Shown: one piece after another, positions 26,118 through 37,399 of the stretch
Layout of the letters: each line of letters begins with the position of its first letter
Numbering within the stretch: the first letter of the stretch is position 1
Assembly (NCBI RefSeq): GCF_000423025.1
Contig: NZ_AUHE01000012.1
Span: 1-64,000 of the forward strand
Source of the DNA: Gordonia shandongensis DSM 45094
Lineage (GTDB): Bacteria; Actinomycetota; Actinomycetes; Mycobacteriales; Mycobacteriaceae
DNA length: 64,000 bases
Direction: 5' to 3'
Position numbers and translations under genes: made by a program
The notes under the pieces: generated by a model
Databases searched by the model: none
What the model saw: the letters and a program-made list of their open reading frames with translations, nothing else
Told to the model about the DNA's origin: nothing

Positions 26118-26143
26118 GCGTCCGGCCTGGTCGGACCGGACGC
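26118..26143 (-). other. Hairpin in the purS leader / end of glutathione peroxidase
   Basis: GCGTCCGG (26118-26125) and CCGGACGC (26136-26143) form an 8-bp stem with a 10-base loop in the 98-base gap between glutathione peroxidase and purS, both on the minus strand. It could end the upstream transcript or sit in the purS leader. It does not resemble a known purine riboswitch. Confidence 0.4.
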
Positions 26144-26183
26144 GTACGCGTCAACTGTACCGGCTCGCGCGCAGCCGTCGGCG

Positions 26184-26678
26184 TCAGGACGCCAGGGCGG
26201 CCTCGAGCGCTGCGATCACCTCGGGGGCGTCGGGAACGGTCTGCGGGCGGAAGCGCGCGGTCACCGCACCGTCGGCGTCGACGACGAACTTCTCGAAGTT
26301 CCATGTCACGTCCCCGGCCTCACCGTCGGCGTCGGCCGTCTCGGTGAGCGCCGCGTACAGCGGATGGCGGTCGGGACCGTTCACATCGGTCTTCTCCAAC
26401 AGCGGGAACGTGACCCCGTAGGTGGTCGAGCAGAATTCGGCGATCTCGTCGGCGGTTCCCGGCTCCTGCCCCATGAACTGGTTGCACGGGACGCCGACGA
26501 CCGTGAGCCCACGCGGTCCGTAGTCCTTCTGCAGCTGTTCGAGTTGGGTGTACTGCGGCGTCAGACCGCAGCGCGACGCGACGTTGACGATCAGCAGCGG
26601 CCCGGACAGATCGGACAGCGAGAAGTCGCCGCCGTCGAGGGCGCGGACGGGGATGTCTTTGATGCTCGAGTGACCCAT
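26184..26678 (-). CDS. Glutathione peroxidase family (thiol peroxidase)
   Basis: 164-residue thioredoxin-fold peroxidase that reduces peroxides. The peroxidatic residue is Cys37 in ASRCGLTPQY, not selenocysteine. The other signature segments VPCNQFMGQEPG and TWNFEKFVV are present. Organisms of this group lack glutathione, so the electron donor is probably thioredoxin or mycothiol-linked (family knowledge plus inference). ATG 26678 is preferred; ATG 26687 is an alternative. Divergent from a MarR regulator/efflux operon 81 bases away. Confidence 0.92.
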   Translation of the reverse strand: MGHSSIKDIPVRALDGGDFSLSDLSGPLLIVNVASRCGLTPQYTQLEQLQKDYGPRGLTVVGVPCNQFMGQEPGTADEIAEFCSTTYGVTFPLLEKTDVNGPDRHPLYAALTETADADGEAGDVTWNFEKFVVDADGAVTARFRPQTVPDAPEVIAALEAALAS

Positions 26679-26723
26679 GACGCACATGCTACCGACCGGT
26701 GAGGAAGCTCACCGATATTTGCG

Positions 26724-26752
26724 TTGCAGCAATAGTTGCGTGGCCGTAACTT
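26724..26752 (+). promoter_or_regulatory. Promoter with overlapping palindrome before marR
   Basis: -35 TTGCAG (26724-26729), 17-base spacer, -10 TAACTT (26747-26752), seven bases before GTG 26760. The palindrome TTGCAGCAA (26724-26732) covers the -35 box and could be the MarR operator. Confidence 0.55.
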
Positions 26753-26759
26753 ATTTTTC

Positions 26760-27242
26760 GTGTCCCGTTCCGAGCCCTCCATCGACGCCTGCACCTCCCT
26801 GCTGGCCTCGTTCCTGGAGGCGATCGCCGATCGCGTGTGCCACAGCACCGCCGACCGCGTGGCGTCGACCGAACTGACGCTCTCGCATCTGCGCATGCTG
26901 CTGACGCTGTCCCGCAGCGACCACGATCTCTCGGTCAACGAACTGGCCGACGCCGTCGACCTCTCGGTGGCCGCGGCCGGACGGGGCGCGGACCGCCTGG
27001 TCGCTCTCGACCTCGTCGTACGACGCGAGGACGAGACCGACCGCCGGGTGAAGCGTCTGCGCCTCTCCTCCCGGGGACGCGAGTTGATCCGTTCGCAGTT
27101 CGCCATCCGCGAGGGGGAGCTGACCGATCTCGTCGCCGAGATCCCGGCGGACCGCCGCACGGACTTCCACTCCGGTCTCTCGACAGCCATGAGCTGCATC
27201 GAGCCGGCCACCGACCATCGATTCGAGAAAGAGACCTCATGA
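26760..27242 (+). CDS. MarR family regulator
   Basis: 160-residue MarR-type winged-helix repressor. The DNA-binding region is SVNELADAVDLSVAAAGRGADRLVALDLVVRREDETDRRVKRL, with the usual wing. GTG 26760 is chosen since a -10 box ends seven bases before it and no ribosome binding site is visible; TTG 26736 is an alternative. Its stop overlaps the efflux gene (ATGA), so it almost certainly controls that pump and itself. Inducing ligand unknown. Confidence 0.88.
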   Translation: MSRSEPSIDACTSLLASFLEAIADRVCHSTADRVASTELTLSHLRMLLTLSRSDHDLSVNELADAVDLSVAAAGRGADRLVALDLVVRREDETDRRVKRLRLSSRGRELIRSQFAIREGELTDLVAEIPADRRTDFHSGLSTAMSCIEPATDHRFEKETS

Positions 27243-28783
27243 CAAGCTCCACCACGGCGGGTCAGCCCGACAAGCTGACCCGCGATGTGTTCATCGTGGC
27301 GGGCGTCGTCGTCCTGGGCGCGATCATGTCGATCCTCGACGTCACCGTCGTCGCGGTCGCCCAGCAGACCTTCGTCCAGACCTTCGACACCTCGTCGGCC
27401 GGCGCCGCCTGGTCGATGACCGGCTACACCCTGGCGCTGGCCGCGGTGATCCCCACCGCCAGCTGGGCCGCGTCACGGTTCGGCACCAAGCGGGTCTACA
27501 TGGCCTCCCTGGTGCTGTTCCTGCTCGGCTCCATCCTCTGCGCCCTCGCGTGGAACATCGGCTCGCTGGTCGCTTTCCGCGTCATCCAGGGCGCCGGCGG
27601 CGGCCTGCTCATGCCGATCGGCATGATGATCATGACCCGCGCGGCCGGTCCGGAGCGCGTCGGCTCGGTGATGGCGGTCCTCGGCATCCCGATGCTGCTC
27701 GGCCCCATCGCCGGCCCCATCCTGGGCGGCTGGCTCATCGAGATCGCGTCCTGGCACTGGGTGTTCCTCATCAACATCCCCATCGGAATCATCGCACTGG
27801 TCTACGCGTGGTTCGCCCTGCCCGGCGGCGGCGAACAACCCGGCATGCGCATCGACGTGCCCGGCCTGCTGATGCTGTCACCCGGTTTGGCGCTGTTCCT
27901 GTTCGGCGTCTCGTCGAGCGCCGACAAGCAGACCTTCGGCCATCCGCAGGTCTACATCCCGATGATCGTCGGCGCCGCCCTCATCGCCCTGTTCGTCCGG
28001 CACGCGTTCCGCACGTCGAATCCACTGCTCGACATCCGCCTGTTCCGCAACAAGACGCTCGCCGTCTCGGTCATCACGATGTCGCTGTTCGCGATCGCGT
28101 TCTTCGGCGGCTCGCTGCTGTACCCGCAGTACTTCCAGTTCGTCCGCGGCGAAGGCACCCTGACGGCGGGGCTCCTGCTGGCCCCGCAGGGCATCGGCGC
28201 CATGCTCACGATGCCGATCGCCGGCCGTCTCACCGACAAGATGGGACCCGGCAAGTTCGTGATGGGCGGTCTGCTCCTCATCGCGGTGGGCATCGCGGTC
28301 TTCACCACCATCGACACCGAGACGTCGTACTGGCTGCTGTGCAGTGCCCTGTTCGTCCAGGGGCTGGGCATGGGCATGACGATGATGCCGATCATGTCGG
28401 CGGCCCTGGCCACACTGCGCGGACCGGAGATCGCCGACGGTTCGACGATGATGAACGCCGTCCAGCAGACGTCGTCGTCGATCGGCACCGCCGTCATGAC
28501 CGTCATCTTCACCTCGATGCTCGCCCCCGTCACCCGGGCGCTCATGCAGGCCGGCGACGATCCGACCCGGCAGCAGAAGGCGCTCCTGGACAACGGCGTC
28601 TCTCCGGCCGACGCCCCGTCCACGCTGGCGGGCATCCCCGCCGACATGGCGTCGAGCTTCGGCACCACCTACATCGTCACGACGGCGCTGGTGGTTCTGA
28701 CGCTGATCCCGGCCTACTTCCTGCCGCGACGCAAGCTGGTCCAGGTGGCCGAGGAGGAGCACGTCACCGCCGCGACGCACTGA
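27239..28783 (+). CDS. EmrB/QacA-type MFS drug efflux transporter (DHA2)
   Basis: 514-residue proton-driven drug exporter of the 14-helix DHA2 type. Signatures: LDVTVVAVAQQTF in helix 1, TGYTLALAAVIPTASWAASRFGTKR with the loop 2-3 motif, FRVIQGAGGGLLMP and GPILGGWLIE (motif C). Fourteen hydrophobic segments can be counted. Translationally coupled to marR. I recall an emrB-like gene near ptrB in M. tuberculosis (Rv0783c), so the position appears conserved. Its stop codon lies inside a 19-bp tandem repeat. Confidence 0.93.
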   Translation: MTSSTTAGQPDKLTRDVFIVAGVVVLGAIMSILDVTVVAVAQQTFVQTFDTSSAGAAWSMTGYTLALAAVIPTASWAASRFGTKRVYMASLVLFLLGSILCALAWNIGSLVAFRVIQGAGGGLLMPIGMMIMTRAAGPERVGSVMAVLGIPMLLGPIAGPILGGWLIEIASWHWVFLINIPIGIIALVYAWFALPGGGEQPGMRIDVPGLLMLSPGLALFLFGVSSSADKQTFGHPQVYIPMIVGAALIALFVRHAFRTSNPLLDIRLFRNKTLAVSVITMSLFAIAFFGGSLLYPQYFQFVRGEGTLTAGLLLAPQGIGAMLTMPIAGRLTDKMGPGKFVMGGLLLIAVGIAVFTTIDTETSYWLLCSALFVQGLGMGMTMMPIMSAALATLRGPEIADGSTMMNAVQQTSSSIGTAVMTVIFTSMLAPVTRALMQAGDDPTRQQKALLDNGVSPADAPSTLAGIPADMASSFGTTYIVTTALVVLTLIPAYFLPRRKLVQVAEEEHVTAATH

Positions 28784-28814
28784 GTCGGCGACGATGCACT
28801 GAGCCGGCGACGAT
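28777..28814 (+). repeat. Two 19-bp tandem repeats over the efflux gene stop codon
   Basis: GCACTGAGYCGGCGACGAT at 28777-28795 and 28796-28814, with a shortened third copy. The first contains the TGA stop (28781-28783). Confidence 0.85.
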
Positions 28815-28832
28815 GCACGGCGACGCGCTGAC

Positions 28833-28838
28833 TAGAAT
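28833..28838 (+). promoter_or_regulatory. -10 box for leaderless PAP2 gene
   Basis: TAGAAT, eight bases before GTG 28847, with no ribosome binding site between. Confidence 0.6.
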
Positions 28839-28846
28839 CACGACTC

Positions 28847-30169
28847 GTGCTGTGGCGTAACGACGCGGCGCCCCGGCGTGAGGCGGTACCTCGCCGACAG
28901 TGGGGCCGCCGAGAGTGGTCGACGGTGGTGCTCATCGTCGTCGGGTTCATCCTCGTCATGCAGGCGGCCGCGTCGGTCTACGACCTTCGGGGCCCCGTCC
29001 TGCTGATCGGCGACGATCTCGTCGGCGTCGCCGGCGGCACCGAGGTGAAGATCGCAGGCATGGCGCTGGCCCTCATGTGCATGCCGGCGCGTCTGCGGCT
29101 CCCGTTCATCGGGGTCGTGGTCGCCGTCGAGTCGGTGTTCAACGCCCAGCGCCTCATCGTCGGCAACACCCTGCACCTCGGCAACGGCGTGATGTGGGGG
29201 TTGATCGCCCTGGCCGTCTACGCCCTCGCGGTGTCGACGGGCGCCGAACGCGAGAAGGCGCTCAAAGCCGTCGGCATCGCCGCGATCCTGATCGTCACCA
29301 GCCGGGTCGCCGGGGTGTGGCTCGGGCTCACCGAGGAGACGCTGCCGGAGGTCGCCGACCACTTCGTCGAGGTCGCCGACCGCGCGTTGGGCAGCCCGTC
29401 GTGGGTGATGGGTCGGTTCGTGGAGGACACCCCGTGGTTCCGGTCGCTCATCAGCCAGGTCTACAACTATCTGTCGGTCGGTGCCGCGATCGTCGCGTTC
29501 TTCCAGCTGCGACGCAGTTCGGTCGACGGCTTCCCGCGCCATCACATCGTGCGGTCGTTCATCGTGATCGGCGCGCTGGGCCCACTGGTGTACTTCCTGT
29601 TCCCGGTGGTGGGCCCGGTGTTCGCGTTCGGGGACGAGCTTCCCGGTGCCGGCTGGCTGGACGTCTGGCCGCACACGGTGCCGACGTCGCTCGAGCCGGT
29701 GTCGGCGTTCTTCAGCCAGGATGCGCCGCGCAACTGCATGCCCAGTCTGCACACCGCGTGGGCGACCGCGATCCTCGTCCACGCTCTGCGCGGTCCGCGG
29801 CTGCTCAAGGTGTACGGCGTGTTCTGGTTCGTGTGCACGCTGTCGGCGACCCTCGGACTCGGCTACCACTACGGCGTCGACCTCATCGCCGGCCTGGTGT
29901 TCGCCCTGACCGTCGAGTGCGCCCTGGCGCGCCCGCAGGACGGGTGGCACCGTCTCCGGGTGGCGGCGGTCGCCGGCGGCGCGGCGGCCTTCGCCGTGTT
30001 GCTCGCTGCGTTCCGCTACCTCAGCGTCCCGATGGCGCAGAACGCGGTCGTCTCGACGATCCTCATGCTGGGTTCCGTCGCCGCGATGACCTACTGCTAC
30101 GTCCGCATCTCCCGCACCCCCGTCGACGTCCCCGCGACCCCCGTCGAGGAGGGCGCGAGCACTCCGTGA
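28847..30169 (+). CDS. PAP2-family membrane phosphatase / phosphotransferase
   Basis: 440-residue integral membrane protein with about ten hydrophobic segments and a PAP2-type active site: NCMPSLHTAWA (about 299-309) and GYHYGVDLIAG (about 343-353), which hold the two catalytic His. The first PAP2 motif is poorly conserved, as in the subgroup that includes inositol phosphoceramide or phosphatidylinositol-mannoside related enzymes. The active site would face outside. A lipid phosphate or glycolipid substrate is likely but not defined. Leaderless GTG start predicted. Confidence 0.82.
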   Translation: MLWRNDAAPRREAVPRRQWGRREWSTVVLIVVGFILVMQAAASVYDLRGPVLLIGDDLVGVAGGTEVKIAGMALALMCMPARLRLPFIGVVVAVESVFNAQRLIVGNTLHLGNGVMWGLIALAVYALAVSTGAEREKALKAVGIAAILIVTSRVAGVWLGLTEETLPEVADHFVEVADRALGSPSWVMGRFVEDTPWFRSLISQVYNYLSVGAAIVAFFQLRRSSVDGFPRHHIVRSFIVIGALGPLVYFLFPVVGPVFAFGDELPGAGWLDVWPHTVPTSLEPVSAFFSQDAPRNCMPSLHTAWATAILVHALRGPRLLKVYGVFWFVCTLSATLGLGYHYGVDLIAGLVFALTVECALARPQDGWHRLRVAAVAGGAAAFAVLLAAFRYLSVPMAQNAVVSTILMLGSVAAMTYCYVRISRTPVDVPATPVEEGASTP

Positions 30170-30194
30170 CCGCTCGGCTGCCGCAAGCGGCGGG

Positions 30195-30258
30195 GTCAGG
30201 AGCGGCGGGGGTCAGGAGCGGCGGGGGTCAGGAACGGCGGGGGTCAGGAACGGCGGGG
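30195..30258 (-). repeat. Four 16-bp tandem repeats over the stop codon of the secreted protein
   Basis: Units at 30195, 30211, 30227 and 30243 (top strand GTCAGGARCGGCGGGG). The last contains the stop of the minus-strand gene (TGA, 30244-30246); the other three lie downstream of it. Confidence 0.9.
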
Positions 30259-30696
30259 GCACTGCCATACTCGTCCCGACGTCGCGCACACGCCGCGATA
30301 GGACGACGACGGCCGCTCCGCGAAGCCGATGGCGGCGTTCACCAACGAGCAGGCGGCCACGTCGTGGGCCTCGATCCCGCCGTCGCGCCGTTCCAGCCGC
30401 ACCCTGCCCGTGGCGCACCGGTGATCGAACGGATTGGTGTCCAGAACGATCGTCACCAGCAGCGGCCGGATCGTCGGTGCCAGGTACAGGACTCCCCCGT
30501 CCATCAGCGTCCCGTCGGATCCGAGCATCGTGTAGTGCGGAAAAGCGCCGCCGCCCCAGTCGATGTTCAGGGTCAGATTCGGCTCGGGCGGACCGGTTGC
30601 GCGCGCCGGACCGCCGCCCACCGCCGTCAGACCGACCATCGCGGCCGGAACGACCACCGCCGACACCACCGCACCGATCACGCGTGAACTCCTCAT
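30244..30696 (-). CDS. Small secreted protein of unknown function
   Basis: 150 residues with a Sec-type signal peptide (RSSR, then a hydrophobic stretch to about residue 28, likely cleaved near ARA-TG). The mature part has four Cys (HRCATG, AACSLV, GVCATS, VWQCPRR), suggesting two disulfides, and a VTIVLDTNPFDHRC segment. I do not recognise the family. GATACT ends six bases before ATG 30696, so it may be leaderless; GTG six codons later has AGGAG upstream but would lose the basic start of the signal. Faces the PAP2 gene tail to tail. Confidence 0.7.
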   Translation of the reverse strand: MRSSRVIGAVVSAVVVPAAMVGLTAVGGGPARATGPPEPNLTLNIDWGGGAFPHYTMLGSDGTLMDGGVLYLAPTIRPLLVTIVLDTNPFDHRCATGRVRLERRDGGIEAHDVAACSLVNAAIGFAERPSSSYRGVCATSGRVWQCPRRS

Positions 30697-30745
30697 ACGA
30701 GGAGTATCGCCACGACCATCACCGCCGACTGTGACGATTCTGGAC

Positions 30746-30815
30746 GGATCAGCCGAGTCGGATCAGCCGAGACGGATCAGACTAGTCGGATCAGACTAGT
30801 CGGATCAGCCGAGCG
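30746..30815 (-). repeat. Five 14-bp tandem repeats over the oligopeptidase stop codon
   Basis: GGATCA recurs at 30746, 30760, 30774, 30788 and 30802, in units alternating GGATCAGCCGAGNC and GGATCAGACTAGTC. The last holds the stop of the oligopeptidase gene (30805-30807). The other four lie beyond the gene. Confidence 0.92.
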
Positions 30816-32937
30816 CGCCGGTCTGCTGCAGGATCCACGCCAGTTCGAAAGCGGTCTCCTCCCACTGCTTGTACCGACCGCTGACACCGCCGTGCCCGGC
30901 GGACATCTCGGTCTTCAGCATGATCGGATTGCCGGACGTCGAGACCTCCTGCAGCCGGGCCACCCACTTCGCCGCCTCGGTGAACAGCACGCGGGTGTCG
31001 TTCAACGACGTCTCGGCGAGAATCGCCGGATAGTCACGCGGCTCCACATTCTCGTACGGCGTGTACGACTTCATGTACCGGTACACCTCGGGATCGTGAA
31101 GCGGGTCGCCCCACTCGTCCCACTCGATCACCGTCAGCGGCAGCGACGGATCGAGGATCGAGTTCAACGCATCCACGAACGGCACCGCCGCCAGCACACC
31201 GTTGAACAGTTCGGGCGCCAGATTGAGCACCGCCCCCATCAGCAGACCGCCGGCGCTGCCGCCCTCGGCCACCATCTGCTGCGGCGACGTCCACCCACGG
31301 TCGAGGAGATGCCGCGCGACGTCGACGAAATCGGTGAAGGTGTTCTTCTTGGTGAGTGTCTTGCCGTGCTCGTACCACAGCCGGCCCATCTCGCCGCCGC
31401 CGCGGACATGCGCGAAAGCCATGACCACACCGCGATCGAGCAGCGACAGCCGTGACACGGAGAACCCCGGGTCCAGACAGGTCTCATACGATCCGTACCC
31501 GTACAGCAGCAACGGTGCGGGCCGCGAACGATCCAGGTCACGGCGGTACACCAACGACACCGGCACCCGCGTCCCATCGGCGGCCACCGCCCATTCGCGG
31601 ACCGCCGTGTAGGCGTCCTTGTCGTAGCCGCCGAGGACCGGCTGCCTGCGCAGCAACGTCCGCTCGCCGGTCGCGACATCGAGGTCGATCACCTCGATCG
31701 GGTCGACGAAGCTCGTGTAACCGATCCGCAGGATCGGCGCCGACCACTCCGCATTGGCCCCCAGCCCCGCCGACGCCAACTCCTGGTCGAACCGGACCTC
31801 CACGAAATCGTCGATCGACGGGAAACCGTCGATCCGACGCAGGTCCGCGATCGCCACCCGCGGCACCGCGCCCTCCCGGTAACTGAGAACCAGATAGTCG
31901 CGGAAACAGTCGACGTCCTCGATCCGGCGAGCCGGATCGTGCCCGATCATCTCCCGCCGCGCCGACGGATCGTCGACCGGAACGACGTCGACCGCGAAGT
32001 CGACGGCCTTGACCCCGTCGCGCTCCTCGTTGTGCACGACGACGAAGTAGTCGCGGCCGTCGATCTTCGCATGCTCCAGCGAGTACTCGACGCCCTCCAC
32101 GCGCCCGGTGATGCTGACGAACTCCCCCGTCGGGTCGTCCGCACGCAGCACCAACACCTCCGCGGTGATCTTCGACCCCACCCCGATCACCAGGTACTCG
32201 TCGCTGAGCGTGGTCCCCATGCCGACCCAGTACCGTTCATCGGGTTCGTGATAGACGCGGACGTCGGGCACGTCGGCGCCCACCTCGTGCCGCCACACCG
32301 TGTCGGGACGCCAGGCGTCGTCGACCGTGAGATAGAAGACGTAACGCGCGTCGAGCGACCAGATCGCACCGCCGGCCGTCTCCGGGATCACATCCGGCAG
32401 CACCTCGCCGGTCTCCAGGTTCTTGATCCGCAGCGTGTACCGCTCGTCGCCGACGACATCGGTGCTGTACGCGAGCCAGCGGCCGTCGTGGCTCACCGAC
32501 AGGGCGCCCAGGCTGAAGAAGTCGTGCCCCTTCGCCTCGGCGTTGGAGTCCAGGAGGATCTCCTCCCCCGGGAGACGCTCGTCGATCGTCACCTCCGGCG
32601 GCGTCCAGTCGTCGTCGCCCGCGATCGGGGCACGACAGCGCGTCGCATAGTCGAGCCCCTCGGTGGTGCGGGTGAAATACCAGTAGCGGCCGCTACGTGT
32701 CGGCACGCTCATGTCGGTTTCCTGTGTCCGACTGCGGATCTCGGCGACGATGTCCGACCGCAGATCGGCCAACGACGCCGTCTGCGCCTCCGTGTACGCG
32801 TTCTGGGCGCGCAGGTACTCGATGACCTCCGGATCGTCCTTGTCGCGCAACCACTCGTACTCGTCGACGACGGTGTCACCGTGATGGGTCCGCGGTGCCG
32901 GCACCTTCTTCGCGACCGGCGGAGTCGACTCAGACAT
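30805..32937 (-). CDS. ptrB: Oligopeptidase B / protease II (S9 family)
   Basis: 710-residue prolyl-oligopeptidase-family serine peptidase, cutting after Lys/Arg in short peptides. An N-terminal beta-propeller (about 70-420) precedes the alpha/beta hydrolase domain with Ser in [10 protein letters not shown] and His in [12 protein letters not shown]. The gene is intact; I recall that the M. tuberculosis counterpart is split (ptrBa/ptrBb) at the same place beside purC. The ATG at 32937 overlaps the end of purC by eight bases. Its TGA is inside a five-copy 14-bp repeat. Confidence 0.93.
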   Translation of the reverse strand: MSESTPPVAKKVPAPRTHHGDTVVDEYEWLRDKDDPEVIEYLRAQNAYTEAQTASLADLRSDIVAEIRSRTQETDMSVPTRSGRYWYFTRTTEGLDYATRCRAPIAGDDDWTPPEVTIDERLPGEEILLDSNAEAKGHDFFSLGALSVSHDGRWLAYSTDVVGDERYTLRIKNLETGEVLPDVIPETAGGAIWSLDARYVFYLTVDDAWRPDTVWRHEVGADVPDVRVYHEPDERYWVGMGTTLSDEYLVIGVGSKITAEVLVLRADDPTGEFVSITGRVEGVEYSLEHAKIDGRDYFVVVHNEERDGVKAVDFAVDVVPVDDPSARREMIGHDPARRIEDVDCFRDYLVLSYREGAVPRVAIADLRRIDGFPSIDDFVEVRFDQELASAGLGANAEWSAPILRIGYTSFVDPIEVIDLDVATGERTLLRRQPVLGGYDKDAYTAVREWAVAADGTRVPVSLVYRRDLDRSRPAPLLLYGYGSYETCLDPGFSVSRLSLLDRGVVMAFAHVRGGGEMGRLWYEHGKTLTKKNTFTDFVDVARHLLDRGWTSPQQMVAEGGSAGGLLMGAVLNLAPELFNGVLAAVPFVDALNSILDPSLPLTVIEWDEWGDPLHDPEVYRYMKSYTPYENVEPRDYPAILAETSLNDTRVLFTEAAKWVARLQEVSTSGNPIMLKTEMSAGHGGVSGRYKQWEETAFELAWILQQTGALG

Positions 32938-33826
32938 GGGCACGGTCCGGCCAGTCGTCGAAGCTGAGCTGCGAGATCCGCTCGTACGCCTCGATGTAGC
33001 GGGCGCGCGTCCGCATCACCACATCGTCGGGCAGGGCGGGCGGCGGGGCCTCCCCGGCCCGATCCCAACCGGAGTCGGGACCGGTGAGCCAGTTGCGGAC
33101 GATCTGCTTGTCGAAACTCGGCTGCACCTCCCCGGGCCGGTAGACGGTGGCGTCCCAGTACCGCGACGAATCGGGCGTCAGCACCTCGTCGGCGAGGACC
33201 AGCGATCCGTCCGCCGCCTGCCCGAACTCGAACTTCGTGTCGGCCAAGATGATCCCCCGTTCGGCGGCGAGATCGGCGGCCCGCCGGTAGACGTCGAGGG
33301 TCGTCGCCCGCAGATCTGCCGCGAGGTCGGCGCCGACCGTCTCCGCGACATGCTCGAAGCTCACGTTCTCGTCGTGATCACCCACAGCGGCCTTCGTCGC
33401 CGGGGTGAAGATCGGTTCGGGCAGCCTGTCGGCCTCCCCCAGTCCGGCGGGCAGCGTCACCCCGCACACGGCCCCCGTCGCCGTGTAATCCGCCAGCCCC
33501 GACCCGGTGAGATAGCCGCGGGCCACACACTCCACCGGAACCATCGGCAGCGCGTGCACCACCATCGAACGCCCCACCAGGTCGGCCGGGATCCGCTCGT
33601 CGGCGGGGCCGCCCGCGAGATGATCGGGCACCCCTAGGTAGTCGAACCAGAAGAAGCTGGCGGCCGTGAGGATACGGCCCTTGTCGGGGATCGGGGTCTG
33701 AAGAACGAAGTCGTACGCGGAGATCCGGTCGGACGTCACGAGCAGCAGGGTGCCCTCGTCGATCCGGTAGATGTCGCGCACCTTGCCGGACGCGATATGC
33801 GTGTACTCGGCGAGATCAGGTCGCAT
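32930..33826 (-). CDS. purC: SAICAR synthetase PurC
   Basis: 298-residue phosphoribosylaminoimidazole-succinocarboxamide synthase: ATP-dependent addition of aspartate to CAIR. Motifs: SGKVRDIY at the N-terminus, [40 protein letters not shown] and [17 protein letters not shown] 33826 has GGGAG 10 bases upstream; longer in-frame starts run into purB. 19 bases after purB and overlapping ptrB: a purB-purC-ptrB operon. Confidence 0.96.
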   Translation of the reverse strand: MRPDLAEYTHIASGKVRDIYRIDEGTLLLVTSDRISAYDFVLQTPIPDKGRILTAASFFWFDYLGVPDHLAGGPADERIPADLVGRSMVVHALPMVPVECVARGYLTGSGLADYTATGAVCGVTLPAGLGEADRLPEPIFTPATKAAVGDHDENVSFEHVAETVGADLAADLRATTLDVYRRAADLAAERGIILADTKFEFGQAADGSLVLADEVLTPDSSRYWDATVYRPGEVQPSFDKQIVRNWLTGPDSGWDRAGEAPPPALPDDVVMRTRARYIEAYERISQLSFDDWPDRAHV

Positions 33827-33845
33827 GATGGTCACTCCCGGTGCG

Positions 33846-35665
<1,820 letters not shown>

Positions 35666-35715
35666 ACCACCTCGCACCACCGCCCCACACCACCCACCCG
35701 AAAGGAGACGAGGCC

Positions 35716-36114
35716 GTGAACCTCGCCATCGCCACCACCATCGACGCCCCGCTCCCCGAAGCCGTCGCACGCACCAGAGAAGCCCTGGCGGACCAGGGGT
35801 TCGGCGTCTTGACCGAGATCGACATGGCCTCGACACTGCGGACGAAGATCGGCGCCGAGATCGAGGACTACGTGATCCTCGGCGCCTGCAACCCGACCCT
35901 GGCCCACCGAGCCGTGACCGCCGACCGCCAGATCGGCCTGCTGCTGCCGTGTAACGTCGTCGTCCGCACCGACGTCGAGCGACCAGAACGGAGCATCGTC
36001 GAAGCCATGAATCCGGCCCTGATGGTGACCGTCACCGACGACCCGGCGCTGGCCCCCGTCGCCGACGAAGCCACCACCCTGCTCACCGCCGCCATCGAGT
36101 CGCTGCACGCGTGA
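35716..36114 (+). CDS. DUF302 protein
   Basis: 132-residue DUF302 domain protein. Typical stretches: ALADQGFGVLTEIDMASTL, ILGACNPTLAHRAV, GLLLPCNVVVR and EAMNPALMV. Two Cys (GACNP and LPCNV) fall in conserved segments. The biochemical role of the family is unknown; it is often found with CsoR-type regulators and sulfur genes (my recollection). AAGGAG (35702-35707) precedes GTG 35716. It follows the repressor by 50 bases, in the same transcription unit. Confidence 0.85.
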   Translation: MNLAIATTIDAPLPEAVARTREALADQGFGVLTEIDMASTLRTKIGAEIEDYVILGACNPTLAHRAVTADRQIGLLLPCNVVVRTDVERPERSIVEAMNPALMVTVTDDPALAPVADEATTLLTAAIESLHA

Positions 36115-36156
36115 GCGACCGCGACCACGACCGCGACCACGAAGGAGAACCTCGGC

Positions 36157-36294
36157 ATGTGTTTCCCCGTCACCTGCTCCGCCTGCGGAAAGACCACCTG
36201 GGACGGCTGCGGTGAGCACGTCGACCAGGTCATGGACCAGGTTCCGGCCGACCAGCGGTGCACCTGTCCCGACACGCGACTCGCCGACGCCTGA
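36157..36294 (+). CDS. 45-residue Cys-rich protein (putative zinc or thiol protein)
   Basis: Short gene with GAAGGAG (36141-36147) ahead of ATG 36157. The product has seven Cys in 45 residues: Cys2, the pair CSAC (7, 10), WDGCGEHVDQVM (18), and CTC near the end (35, 37). The pattern suggests a small zinc knuckle or redox protein. I recall similar small proteins, with CGKxxWxGCGxH in the middle, across bacteria and eukaryotes, without known function. It is 42 bases after DUF302 and likely part of the repressor's operon. Confidence 0.75.
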   Translation: MCFPVTCSACGKTTWDGCGEHVDQVMDQVPADQRCTCPDTRLADA

Positions 36295-36355
36295 CGGTGC
36301 ACACGCGGCGCGAATCGGCCTCCGCGGGTGGGGCGCGGTAAAGTCCGTTATCGGA

Positions 36356-37300
36356 ATGCCTACCGACGACACCTCTCCGTTCGCCGATCGTTCGGCCACC
36401 ACCCGAAGCCCGGTCTCCCGCCGGTCCCTGCTTGCGGGTGTCGTCGGCCTGTCGGCGCTCGGCGGCGTCGCCGCCTGCACGAGCGAGGAACCCCTGGTGC
36501 CGAGCCAGGCCGCGGACGTCGGCGGCGACGACGAGCTACCGACCCCGACCACCCCGCAGGAGATCCCCGACGAACCGGACCTCATCACCGGCAGTTTCGT
36601 CTCCCAGAAGATGGCCGGACGGCCCACCCGATGGGCCGCCGTCCGCCCGAAGGGTGTGACGGGCGAACTTCCGGTGGTCATCGTGGCGCACGCGCTCAAC
36701 ACCAACGAGCGCAGCATCTTCACCAAGGGCCTCAACATCCAGGGCGTGGTGCAGCAGTACGTGGACGCCGGGAACCCGCCGTTCGCCGTCGCCAGCGTCG
36801 ACGTGGGCCGCAACTACTTCCACGCTCGCACCGACGGCGCGGACGGCGCCGCGATGATCATCGACGAGTTCATCCCGCTGCTCGACGAGAATCCGGAACT
36901 CAACGTCCGCACCGATCGGATCGGCCTCTACGGCTGGTCGATGGGCGGTTACGGAGCCCTGCGCATCGGCGCCCTGGTCGGGGCCCCGCGGATCGCGGCG
37001 ATCGCGGTGAGCTCACCGGCCATGTGGGCCGACCCCAACAATTTTCCGCCCCGCGCGTTCGACTCCTACGCCGACTACGCGGCCAATTCACTGTTCGGTC
37101 AACAGCACGCGTTCAGCAAGATTCCGCTGATGATCTCGATCGGCATGGCCGACCAGTTCTACACGTATGCGCGCCAGTGGGCGGCCGACCTGCATCCACC
37201 GGCCGCGTTCGGGACGTCCGCGGGCGGCCACACCAACCGGTTCTGGCGGTCGGTGCTCCCCGAACAGGTCGAGTTCCTCGGCCGCAATCTCGCACGCTGA
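36356..37300 (+). CDS. Tat-exported lipoprotein esterase (esterase D / mycolyltransferase-like fold)
   Basis: 314-residue alpha/beta hydrolase with a twin-arginine signal (SRRSLLAGVVGLSALG, Arg22-Arg23) ending in a lipobox GVAAC, Cys41. The nucleophile is Ser in GWSMGGYGALR; the His is probably in SAGGHTNRFW. A Thr/Pro-rich linker follows the signal. I recall an extracellular esterase (Rv0774c) in the same place between purD and purB of M. tuberculosis. It should act outside the membrane on an ester or envelope lipid; the substrate is unknown. Confidence 0.85.
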   Translation: MPTDDTSPFADRSATTRSPVSRRSLLAGVVGLSALGGVAACTSEEPLVPSQAADVGGDDELPTPTTPQEIPDEPDLITGSFVSQKMAGRPTRWAAVRPKGVTGELPVVIVAHALNTNERSIFTKGLNIQGVVQQYVDAGNPPFAVASVDVGRNYFHARTDGADGAAMIIDEFIPLLDENPELNVRTDRIGLYGWSMGGYGALRIGALVGAPRIAAIAVSSPAMWADPNNFPPRAFDSYADYAANSLFGQQHAFSKIPLMISIGMADQFYTYARQWAADLHPPAAFGTSAGGHTNRFWRSVLPEQVEFLGRNLAR

Positions 37301-37344
37301 TCTGTCGTCGCGCCTGTTCGACGTGTCCGACCCCGCGAGTATCA

Positions 37345-37360
37345 TCGAACACGAGTTCGA
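37345..37360 (+). promoter_or_regulatory. Perfect SOS box (LexA site) before the DUF222/HNH gene
   Basis: TCGAAC-ACGA-GTTCGA matches the actinobacterial/mycobacterial LexA consensus TCGAAC(N4)GTTCGA exactly. It ends 39 bases before ATG 37400, a suitable place to block the promoter. Confidence 0.88.
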
Positions 37361-37399
37361 GATACGGCGAACGTGATCGGGAGTTTCGGGGAGGATGCC

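Noticed and set aside
26086-26183. Purine riboswitch before purS
   Set aside because: Only one simple 8-bp hairpin is seen. The conserved three-way junction of purine riboswitches is absent.
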